From Xenorhabdus griffiniae (lineage in GTDB: Bacteria > Pseudomonadota > Gammaproteobacteria > Enterobacterales > Enterobacteriaceae): DNA of 64,000 nt. This document shows positions 47,351-57,274 of the stretch, one piece after another. Each line of letters begins with the position of its first letter. Position 1 is the first letter of the stretch. The notes beneath the pieces are model-generated. The model worked only from the letters and a program-made list of their open reading frames with translations. It did not search any database and had not been told where the DNA came from. Both the position numbers and the translations under genes were made by a program. The stretch spans positions 3,876,001 through 3,940,000 of the forward strand of contig NZ_CP147737.1 in NCBI RefSeq assembly GCF_037265215.1, written 5' to 3'.

Positions 47351-48388
47351 ATGAGCCAATTTATTCAGCTACATCTGTTAACTTCCTACCCTCCTGCCAA
47401 CCTGAACCGCGACGATCTCGGACGCCCTAAAACCGCCAGAATGGGCGGAGCGGAGAGATTAAGAATTAGTTCTCAAAGTTTGAAACGTCACTGGCGGATC
47501 TCTGACCTGTTTCAGGATGCCCTCGCAGAGCACCTTGGTTTTCGTACCAAACGCTTTGGATTTCAGGTTTATCAACGCTTGCTTACTGGAGGCATCAAAG
47601 AGAAGCAAGCAACTGAATGGGCTTCTGCCATTGCGGAAGTGTTTGGCAAAAATAAAAAAGATGAACCCCTGGAAATTGAACAACTGGCACATATCAGCCC
47701 AGCAGAAAAAGAGGCTACCTTTGCATTAGCCGATAAACTTATTGCCGAAAATCGCGCACCAACCAAGGAAGAGCTGAATCTGCTGAGCAGAGAAAAAACA
47801 GCCGTAGATATTGCATTGTTTGGCCGTATGCTGGCATCCAGCCCTGCCTATAATGTGGAAGCAGCCTGCCAGGTTGCCCACGCTATCAGCGTTCACAGTG
47901 TTGCGGTGGAAGATGACTATTTTACCGCTGTTGACGATCTCAATGCGGGCAAAAGCGATTCCGGTTCGGCTCATATTGGCGAAACTGGCTTTGCGGCTGC
48001 TCTGTTTTACAGCTATATCTGTATCAACAAATCTCTATTAATCGAAAATCTGTCAGGTAATGAAACCCTAGCGAATCAAGCCATCGCTGCCCTGACAGAA
48101 GCCGCTATTAAAATCGCCCCATCCGGCAAACAAAACAGTTTCGGCTCCCGCGCCTATGCCAGCTATGTGTTGGCGGAAAAGGGAGAATATCAGCCTCGCT
48201 CCCTATCTGTTGCATTCTTAAAACCCATTGATAGCGAAGATCAAGCAACCGATGCCATCAAAGCGTTAGAAAATCAGAGAGAAAACTTCGATAACGTTTA
48301 TGGTGCTTGTGCTGACACGCGCTATAGCATCAATGCCGTCGCGGGTAAAGGCTGTTTTGCTGAGCTACTTCAATTCGTTACTGAATAA
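47351..48388 (+). CDS. casC: Cas7e/Cse4, Cascade backbone
   Basis: 345 residues. It forms the six-subunit backbone that holds crRNA. The start FIQLHLLTSYPPANLNRDDLG and the motif RISSQSLKRHWR are typical of I-E Cas7, as are DIALFGRMLAS and FGSRAYASYVLA. An AAGGA site is present upstream. It is followed 11 bp later by cas5e. Confidence 0.95.
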   Translation: MSQFIQLHLLTSYPPANLNRDDLGRPKTARMGGAERLRISSQSLKRHWRISDLFQDALAEHLGFRTKRFGFQVYQRLLTGGIKEKQATEWASAIAEVFGKNKKDEPLEIEQLAHISPAEKEATFALADKLIAENRAPTKEELNLLSREKTAVDIALFGRMLASSPAYNVEAACQVAHAISVHSVAVEDDYFTAVDDLNAGKSDSGSAHIGETGFAAALFYSYICINKSLLIENLSGNETLANQAIAALTEAAIKIAPSGKQNSFGSRAYASYVLAEKGEYQPRSLSVAFLKPIDSEDQATDAIKALENQRENFDNVYGACADTRYSINAVAGKGCFAELLQFVTE

Positions 48389-48399
48389 AAGAGGCCAAT

Positions 48400-49173
48400 A
48401 TGAAGACTTACCTGGTCTTTCGTTTATATGGGGCACTAGCCAGTTGGGGAGTAGAAGCGGTCGGTGAAAACCGGCCAACCGGCATTTATCCAACCCGTTC
48501 GGCTATTTTGGGGTTATTAGGTGCAGCACTGGGCATCCGGCGCGATGATGAAACACAACTTATGGCATTGCAGCAGAGTGTCAAAATCGCCATCAAACAG
48601 ATCGTTTCCGGTTTATTGATGCGGGATTACCATACCTCCCAGGTTCCTTCGCAAGAAAAAAAATTGTCTCACCCAACCCGTAAAAGTGAGTTACGTGATA
48701 AATCCAAATTAAACACCGTACTGTCTTCACGCGATTATCTTGCTGATGGCGTGTGGATTATCGCGATTTCCTTGACCGAACAGGCCAGCTTCACCCTTTC
48801 TGCCTTGCGTGATGCGCTGCTAAAACCCGTTTTTACGCTGAGTCTTGGGCGAAAATCCTGCCCTCTTGCACTTCCGATGATGCCGCAACTGACAGAATCT
48901 CCGTCATTAAAAGCCGCCCTTGATACGCCTTTTCCTCTCTTGCCTTATCAATCAGAAAAGGCCAATCACTATTATTGGCAGCGTAATCATGATGTTGTGA
49001 GTTATTTCTGGGAAGGAGATAAAGACGAGATCACGATCCCTGATACGACAATACTGACGCATCAACTGTGGGATGAACCACTATCACGTAGCCGCTGGCA
49101 GTTTACGCAACGCACGATGCACCAATTATCGTTCCAGTTATCAGTCGTGGAGGGAACACATGTATCTGTCTAA
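48400..49173 (+). CDS. casD: Cas5e, Cascade crRNA 5'-handle subunit
   Basis: 257 residues of the RAMP family. The N-terminal YLVFRLYGALASWGVEAVGENRPT is diagnostic and LGLLGAALGIRRDDE follows. It caps the crRNA 5' handle in Cascade. Its last 14 bp overlap cas6e. Confidence 0.94.
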   Translation: MKTYLVFRLYGALASWGVEAVGENRPTGIYPTRSAILGLLGAALGIRRDDETQLMALQQSVKIAIKQIVSGLLMRDYHTSQVPSQEKKLSHPTRKSELRDKSKLNTVLSSRDYLADGVWIIAISLTEQASFTLSALRDALLKPVFTLSLGRKSCPLALPMMPQLTESPSLKAALDTPFPLLPYQSEKANHYYWQRNHDVVSYFWEGDKDEITIPDTTILTHQLWDEPLSRSRWQFTQRTMHQLSFQLSVVEGTHVSV

Positions 49174-49833
49174 AGTCGCCTTGCACCCTTCTGCTTACTC
49201 TATGCAAACACCGTCACGTAAACAGACGAAAAATGATGTCTATGCTTACCACCAACTCTTGTGGCAATTGTTTACGGAGCAGGAAGAACGCAATTTCCTT
49301 TTCAGGCAAGAGATGAGCTTAAGTGGCAGACCTGAATTTCTTGTGTTGTCCACGACCACACCGATAGCCAATTCCCCACGGTTCCAGATTCAGACCAAGT
49401 CTTTTGCCCCTCAATTACATAATGGACAAAAACTGGCGTTCAAACTCCGCGCGAATCCCACTGTCTGCCTCACAAATAAAAATTCAGGCAAACAGCTGCG
49501 CCATGATGTGTTGATGCACGCCAAGCGTCAGGCAAGACATGCTGGTAGCTCAGGAGACCTTGAATCAGCAATGATGCAGGCCGCCCAAACCTGGATACAA
49601 GATGAAAAACGGCTGGCTAATTGGGGGATTCGCTTTGATTTTGCTCCGGATATTGAACGCTATACCCAACACCGCAGTTTTAAAGCCTCTGGCCAGAAGG
49701 TGGCATTTTCCAGCGTAGATTTTCAGGGAGTGCTCACTTTGTCAGATAGCGAACTTTTCCTTGAGCAATACCAGAAGGGATTTGGCAGGGCAAAATCCTT
49801 TGGTTGTGGGTTAATGCTGATAAGGGCACTGTA

Positions 49834-49834
<1 letters not shown>
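49160..49834 (+). CDS. casE: Cas6e, CRISPR RNA endonuclease
   Basis: 224 residues from the ATG at 49160, chosen because GGAGGG lies directly upstream and MYLSKVALHP is the family N-terminus; a more distant start would overlap cas5e further. Cas6e cuts pre-crRNA at the hairpin repeat and stays bound to it. His31 is a candidate general base by position, and the C-terminal Gly-rich loop GFGRAKSFGCGLMLI is intact. Confidence 0.94.
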
Positions 49835-51050
<1,216 letters not shown>

Positions 51051-51055
51051 TTTGG

Positions 51056-51145
51056 GTGTTCCCTGTAGGTACGGGGATAAACCGCAAACGCTGATTATAG
51101 AACGAGACAAAAACGAATATTCCCCATAGGCTCAATGAATAATTC
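51056..51145 (+). CRISPR. Relic CRISPR array after cas2: one good and one decayed repeat
   Basis: A 29-bp repeat at 51056-51084 has a one-base change in the stem (CCCTGTAGGTACGGGG). Exactly 32 bp later, at 51117-51145, a degenerate copy begins ATATTCCCCATAGG and loses the right-hand stem. The preserved 29/32 register shows that this is an eroded array with one spacer-sized gap. Confidence 0.75.
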
Positions 51146-51235
51146 CAATATGAAAACATAAAAAAAATTAACATTAATTAAATGAGATAATAGAAAACCA
51201 AAGATAAGATTATCAATTGTCGTTTAACAATGGCT

Positions 51236-51340
51236 TATACCCATCTCACTTCAAGATGCACATTGTTTCTCCCCGCTTCGCGGGGAGAAATCGGATTTCA
51301 TAGCGTGTTGTAAATTGCAACTTGAAGTTTAATGCGTATA
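51236..51340. repeat. Dispersed palindromic repeat, copy G
   Basis: Full 105-bp copy, TATACCCATC left and AATGCGTATA right, with the perfect TCTCCCCGC/GCGGGGAGA central hairpin. It has the opposite orientation to copy H at 54917 and bounds the outer-membrane operon on the left. The remaining sequence 51341-51633 is AT-rich with no gene, presumably the operon promoter region. Confidence 0.9.
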
Positions 51341-51633
51341 AATAAAATTAAAACCGTTATAGACTATCTTCTTATTTTAAGTAACCAAAATAAAAATCAA
51401 TATAAGAAATAATTTCAATATAAATTAATTATTTTTATTAACATCTGGAGAGATAAAACTCGCTCTATTTGACGATAAAACAAACGAATATTCCAAATCG
51501 TGCGATATTCCGCCTACAAACATAAATCGTTGATGATTGACCAAAATAGCTATGATAATCTACGCGCCTTTCCGTCTTAATGTGTTCATTTTATAGACAA
51601 TTAAATATCAAAAATTAGGAAGCGAATTCACTT

Positions 51634-52608
51634 ATGAACTTAACTAATACCAACAAATTGTTAGCTGCCACTTTGTGTCTTGCGGCCTCATACAGCTATG
51701 CAGATAGTGAGCGCCCACTTTTTTCATTAACCGTATCCGAATCTGGCGTTCAGCAAACAAATAATGATGGTAGCTTATCCCAGTCGACTAAATCGGGATC
51801 TCGTATTCTGCCAATTTGGGGTGATGCCGCACGCGCAAAAGGCTACGACCTGCCTGAACCGTTTGGTGTTAGTTATGGTTATATGAATCTGCGCCAGAAT
51901 GTTATTGTGGATAAAATCGGTTTTATTATGCCTAAAAATCCTTCTACTGCTGAAGGCTTAAAAATACAGGCAGGAAAGACCCGTGAGCGAAATGAATCAC
52001 ATCTACTTAAATTAGATAGTTGGATACTACCATTTTTAAATGTTTATGGCGTATATGGAAAAACAAAAGGTACTTCTGCAACTAATATTGAAAACGTAGA
52101 ATTAGGTTTTTTTAAGTTTAACAACATACCTTTTGAACTAGACTTTAAAGGGAAAACTTTTGGTGGTGGTCTGACATTAGCTGGTGGCTATAACCACTTT
52201 TTTGCAACACTAGATGCAAACTACACTCGAACCAATCTAGATATTTTAGACGGTGACATCTCAGCTTATGTTGTAACCCCCAGAATTGGCTATGAATTCA
52301 CTTTTGAGCCATTATTTGCGGGACAGGGTAACACCAAAGTCCAAATTTGGACTGGTGCAATGTATCAAAATATTACTCAACGTTTTAAAGGTAACATTAG
52401 TAGCCTAAATTTACCTGGAGTTTTCGGTGTCCTCGTTCAAGCCTTAGATGACCCAGATATGAAATTCGACGTTGAACAACACCTAGCCCATAAGTGGAAC
52501 AATACCGTTGGTGCACGCTTCGAAATCACTCGTAATTTCAATATCCTGTCAGAAGTCGGTTTTGGCAACAGAAACAGTTTCTTTATTTCCGGTGAGTTCC
52601 GTTTTTAA
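51634..52608 (+). CDS. Predicted outer-membrane beta-barrel protein
   Basis: 324 residues with a signal peptide (MNLTNTNKLLAATLCLAASYSYA, cleavage near 23) and alternating-residue strands throughout, e.g. LTLAGGYNHFFATLDANYTR and NTVGARFEITRNFNILSEVG. The C-terminus FFISGEFRF ends in Phe, the outer-membrane barrel signature read by BamA. I do not recognise the family. Its stop overlaps the next start (TAATG), so it is translationally coupled to the Omp85 gene. Confidence 0.75.
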   Translation: MNLTNTNKLLAATLCLAASYSYADSERPLFSLTVSESGVQQTNNDGSLSQSTKSGSRILPIWGDAARAKGYDLPEPFGVSYGYMNLRQNVIVDKIGFIMPKNPSTAEGLKIQAGKTRERNESHLLKLDSWILPFLNVYGVYGKTKGTSATNIENVELGFFKFNNIPFELDFKGKTFGGGLTLAGGYNHFFATLDANYTRTNLDILDGDISAYVVTPRIGYEFTFEPLFAGQGNTKVQIWTGAMYQNITQRFKGNISSLNLPGVFGVLVQALDDPDMKFDVEQHLAHKWNNTVGARFEITRNFNILSEVGFGNRNSFFISGEFRF

Positions 52609-53759
52609 TGTTTGGCTTTGCAACACTCAAAAGGCTGGTCATTGCCAGCCTGCTTCTCTTTACCATTTCATCAGCCCACGCTGATATCCTGCCTAACCGG
52701 CAAAAAATTGATGGTTGGTTAAACGAATTAGGTGGTAGCAATCATTTTGATGACCGCAAAAAAATTGACTGGGGCGTATTACCTGGTCCTTTCTACACCC
52801 CTGAAATGGGGATGGGGATTGGTGTTGCCGTCGTTGGCCTGTACCGTCCTGACCATTTAGATCACATAAGCCAGACTTCTTCATTAGGACTCAGTGGATT
52901 TGCTTCATCTACTGGCGCGTTTGGCCTGAACTTTACCAATTACAATTTTCTTGCCAGTGACCAATGGCGGTTATTCGTTTCCGGTACACTGAATAACACC
53001 CCAACTTACTATTGGGGTAAAGGTTATCGTGCCGGTAAAAATGACAGTCACAAAGAGGAATACCGTTCACAGGAATTTGCTATTCATCCGCGACTTCTCT
53101 ACCGTGTCGCTAATACCACCTATATGGGATTAGGTTGGAATTTCTCATCCGTCAATGCCAGTGATCCGGATAGCGGAGCAAAACGGTATTTTTCCCAGTC
53201 TGTCGGTGGCCGTTCTGTGATGAGTTCCGGTGTAAGTGCCCACTTGAGTTATGATACACGGGACTTTTTACCCAATGCACGACACGGACAGGCATTTGAG
53301 ATCGTTTATACCTATTTTTCCCCAGAATTAGGTAGCGATCACCGTTTCCATACCACACAGCTTCAGTTCTCGACCTATTACTCGTTATCTGAAAAGACAG
53401 TCCTGGCCTTCGATAACTATGCCCGTTTCAGCGCAGGTGATGTCCCGTGGAACCAGCTATCACTGCTTGGTAACGGCCAGCGGATGCGCGGGTATTATGA
53501 AGGGCGTTATCGTGACAACAATATCTTCACAACACAGTTAGAGTTAAGACATAAACTGGACTGGCGCCACGGTGTAGTCGGTTGGATAGGCACCGGCACG
53601 TTGGGAGATTCCCCTTCACAATTGGGAACCAGGCATTGGCTTCCTTCTGTTGGTATTGGCTATCGTTTTGAGTTTAAACCACGCATGAATGTCAGATTAG
53701 ATTTTGGTGTCGGTAAAGACAGTACTGGATTCTATTTTCAGGTTGGGGAAGCGTTTTGA
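52608..53759 (+). CDS. Omp85/BamA-superfamily protein lacking POTRA domains
   Basis: 383 residues: signal peptide (~1-25, LVIASLLLFTISSAHA) then directly a barrel of the bacterial surface antigen (D15) type. Features are GPFYTPEMGMGIGVAVVGLY near 64, LSYDTRDFLPNARHG near 205 (a typical Omp85 strand), GNGQRMRGYYEGRYRD near 285 (equivalent of the RGF/RGY loop) and a Phe C-terminus. BamA and TamA carry several POTRA domains before the barrel; none fits in the ~40 residues available. It probably transports or inserts its operon partners. Confidence 0.82.
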   Translation: MFGFATLKRLVIASLLLFTISSAHADILPNRQKIDGWLNELGGSNHFDDRKKIDWGVLPGPFYTPEMGMGIGVAVVGLYRPDHLDHISQTSSLGLSGFASSTGAFGLNFTNYNFLASDQWRLFVSGTLNNTPTYYWGKGYRAGKNDSHKEEYRSQEFAIHPRLLYRVANTTYMGLGWNFSSVNASDPDSGAKRYFSQSVGGRSVMSSGVSAHLSYDTRDFLPNARHGQAFEIVYTYFSPELGSDHRFHTTQLQFSTYYSLSEKTVLAFDNYARFSAGDVPWNQLSLLGNGQRMRGYYEGRYRDNNIFTTQLELRHKLDWRHGVVGWIGTGTLGDSPSQLGTRHWLPSVGIGYRFEFKPRMNVRLDFGVGKDSTGFYFQVGEAF

Positions 53760-54889
53760 GATTATTCGTTACACTTTGCCTCTGTTTTTTACTGATGGCA
53801 TGTCAAAACCAGCCACAATCAGTTGATCCGGTCAAACCTGTCCTTGTCAGTGATAGCCATGAGCAGTCACAGCAAGCCTGGAATGCGTTACCTCCCATTG
53901 CCCCACCAGAAGGTTTAAGGGCTTGCTGTGCTTTCGGCTATAACCTAAAAGCCCAACTATGGAATATTCCCATTCCCTTCTATGACATCGATAATATTGT
54001 AGAAGCCAAGAAATTGGGTGAACATCACTATAATGACAGTGTTGTCGGTGCCAGTGCCGCCTTGTTGGGGGTAAGCAATGAAAAAGTGGGGCTGCTCTAT
54101 ACCCATAAAGGAGGGTTTATTGATATCTCCCATGTCAGGGATACCGCAGACTATACGCTTTACCTGTTTAGCCAGATTTACGCTCATCTTGGTCAAGAGA
54201 GGGAGTTAACCCTGAATAATGAACTTGCCGCGCGTAAAATGCATTTTTTTGCTTTTACGCCACCGCAAGATCCGGCTGGACGCTATACGCTAAGTGCCTA
54301 TTTAGCGGCTAAACTCGCTTTTCAACTTGCCGCCTGGCATGAAATAGCGCAATGGTATGGCTATCAATCAGTCCCTGGATTTTCAGAGGGCATTTCGGCT
54401 TTTTCCCCGGAAGATCTCTATTCAAACCTATTGGGTGCACGGTTGGCTCTGACATTGATTCTGGAAGGCCACGCTTCTTCTATAGCACAGTTCTCGGACG
54501 CAATGACGAAGATCTTGCCGATCGCTTTACATGAACTTGGAGATAACCCCAAATCAGGCACAAAAGAGATGTTTGATAGCGTAGATGGTTTGTGGTGGAA
54601 CAGTTATCAACGCATTCCTGAGAAGTTTTTAGTTCTGCACCGGAATTATGATATCCAGGACAACCGCTCCCCATTAATGCCTTTCGGTAAAGAGCACTTT
54701 GCCCTGCGCTTGTCTCTGCCTGAGCATTATCAGCATTTTTCGTTGGATAATCTGGCTGAATTTCAGCTCTGGCCAACCAATGAGATGAAAAACCTACCTG
54801 TTCCAAAGCAATATTGGACAATAAAAGATTTTAAAATGCTGGCGGAAAATGCCCGACGGGAAGATGAAAAACAGTTGCTAATTAAATAA
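53756..54889 (+). CDS. DUF4056-like lipoprotein
   Basis: 377 residues starting from a TTG that overlaps the previous stop (TTGA, 4 bp). The signal ends in the lipobox LLMAC (Cys ~16), so the protein is lipid-anchored. The central region AAWHEIAQWYGYQSVPGFSE (~195-215) and ISAFSPEDLYSNLLG are reminiscent of the DUF4056 family; HEIAQ has a loose resemblance to a zinc-protease helix. The function is unknown. It may be the passenger or accessory of the POTRA-less Omp85 pore. Confidence 0.7.
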   Translation: MRLFVTLCLCFLLMACQNQPQSVDPVKPVLVSDSHEQSQQAWNALPPIAPPEGLRACCAFGYNLKAQLWNIPIPFYDIDNIVEAKKLGEHHYNDSVVGASAALLGVSNEKVGLLYTHKGGFIDISHVRDTADYTLYLFSQIYAHLGQERELTLNNELAARKMHFFAFTPPQDPAGRYTLSAYLAAKLAFQLAAWHEIAQWYGYQSVPGFSEGISAFSPEDLYSNLLGARLALTLILEGHASSIAQFSDAMTKILPIALHELGDNPKSGTKEMFDSVDGLWWNSYQRIPEKFLVLHRNYDIQDNRSPLMPFGKEHFALRLSLPEHYQHFSLDNLAEFQLWPTNEMKNLPVPKQYWTIKDFKMLAENARREDEKQLLIK

Positions 54890-54916
54890 GATCCATCCAT
54901 CAATATAGATGAGGAA

Positions 54917-55020
54917 TATACGCATTAAACTTCAAGTTGCAACTTACAACACGCTATGAAACCCGATTTCTCCCCGCTTCACGGGGAGAAATCACATGCA
55001 TCTTGAAGATAGATGGGTAG
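54917..55020. repeat. Dispersed palindromic repeat, copy H
   Basis: About 104 bp, TATACGCATT left, CATCTTGAAG then ATGGGTA right, with a central hairpin TCTCCCCGCTTCACGGGGAGA carrying one mismatch. It bounds the outer-membrane operon on the right in inverted orientation to copy G and sits between the convergent lipoprotein and marR-type genes. Confidence 0.88.
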
Positions 55021-55038
55021 TTCCATCCGGATGACTTA

Positions 55039-55488
55039 CTAAATCCTCCCTTGTGTATGCCGTTTGATCAGCTCCTGCAAAACCGCTTTTAATAGCTGAC
55101 TTTTTCCATCTCCCAATGGCTCCAGCACACTTTTCTCATGGGATTCAGCTTCAGTCAGTAATCCTTCTACCACTTTTTGCCCTGCTTCAGTCAAACATAC
55201 CAAGGTAACACGGCGATCACGGCCACCATTGGAAAAACGCGCTACATACCCCTGTAGCTCCAAACGCTGCAAAACACGGGTAATAGTCGGTTGTTTACTG
55301 ACCGTTTTCTGTGCCAGAAGACCAGTGCTAATGGAGCCACTTCCTGTCAACGCCGATAACACCCGCCACTCCAGCACTGACAGCCCCCGCGCTTCAACGA
55401 CATCATGAAATTGAGACGAAACTAACATCCATGCCCGCCCAAGCAAGGCAGGCAAGTAATTATCAACAAACACTTTTGAATCTGGCAT
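55039..55488 (-). CDS. MarR-family transcriptional regulator
   Basis: 149 residues from the ATG at 55488 (MPDSKVFVDNYL); longer starts run into the maleate isomerase gene. The winged helix is at ~45-105, with ISTGLLAQKTVSKQPTITRVLQRLE as the recognition HTH and NGGRDRRVTLVCLTEAG as the wing. It is encoded last in the aromatic operon, and regulators of this type usually respond to a phenolic or CoA-thioester ligand and repress their operon. The ligand here is probably a pathway intermediate. Confidence 0.9.
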   Translation of the reverse strand: MPDSKVFVDNYLPALLGRAWMLVSSQFHDVVEARGLSVLEWRVLSALTGSGSISTGLLAQKTVSKQPTITRVLQRLELQGYVARFSNGGRDRRVTLVCLTEAGQKVVEGLLTEAESHEKSVLEPLGDGKSQLLKAVLQELIKRHTQGRI

Positions 55489-55514
55489 AAGTTGAACAAC
55501 CTTTTGTATCTCGA

Positions 55515-56270
55515 TCAATATTTTCCTGATAACAGTGAGCCAAATCGCGGAACGTATGTATTCAGCCCAAGCTGTTTCAATATCATGTAGGTTGTTGCCA
55601 CAGATGAAGAAATCACAGGTATCCCCACCCGATCTTCGATCAGTGCTACTGACGGCAAAGAAGGCATTTGTACACAAGCAGAAGCCACTATCACATCGAC
55701 ATTGCTATTTAGCCGTTTGGTAATCTCCACCGGTGCGAGAGGATCTTGTCGTCCAACAGCAAGGTTATCGGGGATTTCCAGCGAAATGCTGTCGATAACT
55801 TCAATCCCTTCATTTTCAATATAATCAATGACTAACTGAGTCAATGGCTTCATGTAGGGCGTCAGTATAGAGATCCGTTTCGCCCCCAAAGCATGTAGCC
55901 CATCCACTAACGCCCCCGCGCTGGTCACAACAGGTGCCGGATGTCCATTTTCAGCTGTCCGCAGATGGAGACGCTTTTCAGAGATCCGGTGATATCCCTG
56001 TCCCATGCTCATAATCGCCACTAAACAGGCATATCCCAGCACATCAACCGCGGCATCCGACAACTCAAGCGCACAGCGATCACTGTCTGCATCCATGGCC
56101 GCCAGTTCCGCTTTTGTGACTGTTTTCATTCTCATGCGACTGGAATGAAAGGTAAAACGTTCAGGGTTTATGACTTCACGGGCGTGCAGGATAGCGGGAA
56201 TTTCTGTTTCCATTGTCGTATTCGATGAGGGAACAATCAGCCCCACGCGAAAATGCGGTGTGTTATTCAT
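55515..56270 (-). CDS. maiA: Maleate cis-trans isomerase (Asp/Glu racemase superfamily)
   Basis: 251 residues. The start VGLIVPSSNTTMETEIP is the maleate isomerase signature. Cys82 (LGYACLVA) and Cys199 (VASACVQMPS) match the two active-site cysteines of known maleate isomerases (NicE, MaiA), where one cysteine attacks the double bond. It converts maleate to fumarate, the final step after maleylpyruvate hydrolysis. It overlaps the nitrilase gene by 4 bp. Confidence 0.88.
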   Translation of the reverse strand: MNNTPHFRVGLIVPSSNTTMETEIPAILHAREVINPERFTFHSSRMRMKTVTKAELAAMDADSDRCALELSDAAVDVLGYACLVAIMSMGQGYHRISEKRLHLRTAENGHPAPVVTSAGALVDGLHALGAKRISILTPYMKPLTQLVIDYIENEGIEVIDSISLEIPDNLAVGRQDPLAPVEITKRLNSNVDVIVASACVQMPSLPSVALIEDRVGIPVISSSVATTYMILKQLGLNTYVPRFGSLLSGKY

Positions 56271-57256
56271 GGACGATCCTCCTGATCGGCTGGCAGATCA
56301 GTAAATCGGATCGCACGCATTGGCTGACGGTTCACTTTGAGATCGAAGATATCAAATCGGTTGTAATGCCCCGTGATATCGTGCATTTGACGAGGCTGAA
56401 TACAGCGGTTCAGGTCAATATGCGCATAGACGATCCCTTCCTTATCAATCAGGGGATCACCAATCACGCGCCCATCTGGTCCAATAATGCCGGTGAATGC
56501 ACTGTTAGAACGTGCCAGCAACGCTTCGGCTTCAGGATGGCTGGCCGACATCGCTGTGACAATTTCCGGCGAAATCGTGGAGCAGGAGACAATGGTAAAC
56601 ACCTTGCCTTCAAAACAATGGGCTGCCGCCCGCAAACGGATCGCCTCAGCCATATCATAATCCGCTGGTGCAACCGGCAGGGAAATGTAACTGGCAACAT
56701 GGACCAATTCCCCTTGAGATAATAAGGAAAAACGCGCTAACGGATTGGTATTTTCGCCACAAGCCAGCACGCCCAATGGCCCAATACGGGTATCATGCAC
56801 TTTTAACGAAGCCGCATCACCATTCGCCCATGTCAGTTTTTCCGCCCATGTCGGCACCAGCTTGCGGTGACGCCCCAGAATGTTTCCTTCATCAGAAATA
56901 GTCACCAGCGTGTTATAGAGTGTTGCTATGCCGTCAGGACTGCGCTCATTAACCCCAACCACAACGTTGATGTGATGACGAGCCGCAGCCAAGGCAATTT
57001 TGTTGATCTCCGGCCCCGGCACTTCAATAGCCGATTTGCACAGTTTCTCAAACCACGGACTACCTTGTATTGGGTTCATCACCCAGTTCCAATAGGGGTA
57101 ACCAGAAACAAACACTTCAGGAAAAGCCACCAAACTGGCCCCCTTGTCTGCCGCTTCCTGAATCAGCCGACAAACGAGATCAACCGTCGCCTCTGTATCC
57201 AGAAAGACAGGAGCAGCCTGTACCGCAGCCGCTTTGAACTTAGGAAGTTTCAGCAT
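56267..57256 (-). CDS. Nitrilase
   Basis: 329 residues of the carbon-nitrogen hydrolase superfamily, nitrilase branch. The catalytic triad is visible as Glu47 (AFPEVFVSGYP), Lys132 (GRHRKLVPTWAEKL) and Cys166 (LACGENTNPL); the CGENTNPL form is that of true nitrilases that convert aryl or alkyl nitriles to acids and ammonia. It lies inside the aromatic operon between the FAH hydrolase and maleate isomerase, so its product may enter or protect the pathway. The substrate is not known. Confidence 0.88.
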   Translation of the reverse strand: MLKLPKFKAAAVQAAPVFLDTEATVDLVCRLIQEAADKGASLVAFPEVFVSGYPYWNWVMNPIQGSPWFEKLCKSAIEVPGPEINKIALAAARHHINVVVGVNERSPDGIATLYNTLVTISDEGNILGRHRKLVPTWAEKLTWANGDAASLKVHDTRIGPLGVLACGENTNPLARFSLLSQGELVHVASYISLPVAPADYDMAEAIRLRAAAHCFEGKVFTIVSCSTISPEIVTAMSASHPEAEALLARSNSAFTGIIGPDGRVIGDPLIDKEGIVYAHIDLNRCIQPRQMHDITGHYNRFDIFDLKVNRQPMRAIRFTDLPADQEDRP

Positions 57257-57274
57257 ATCAGGCTCCTGTTTTAT

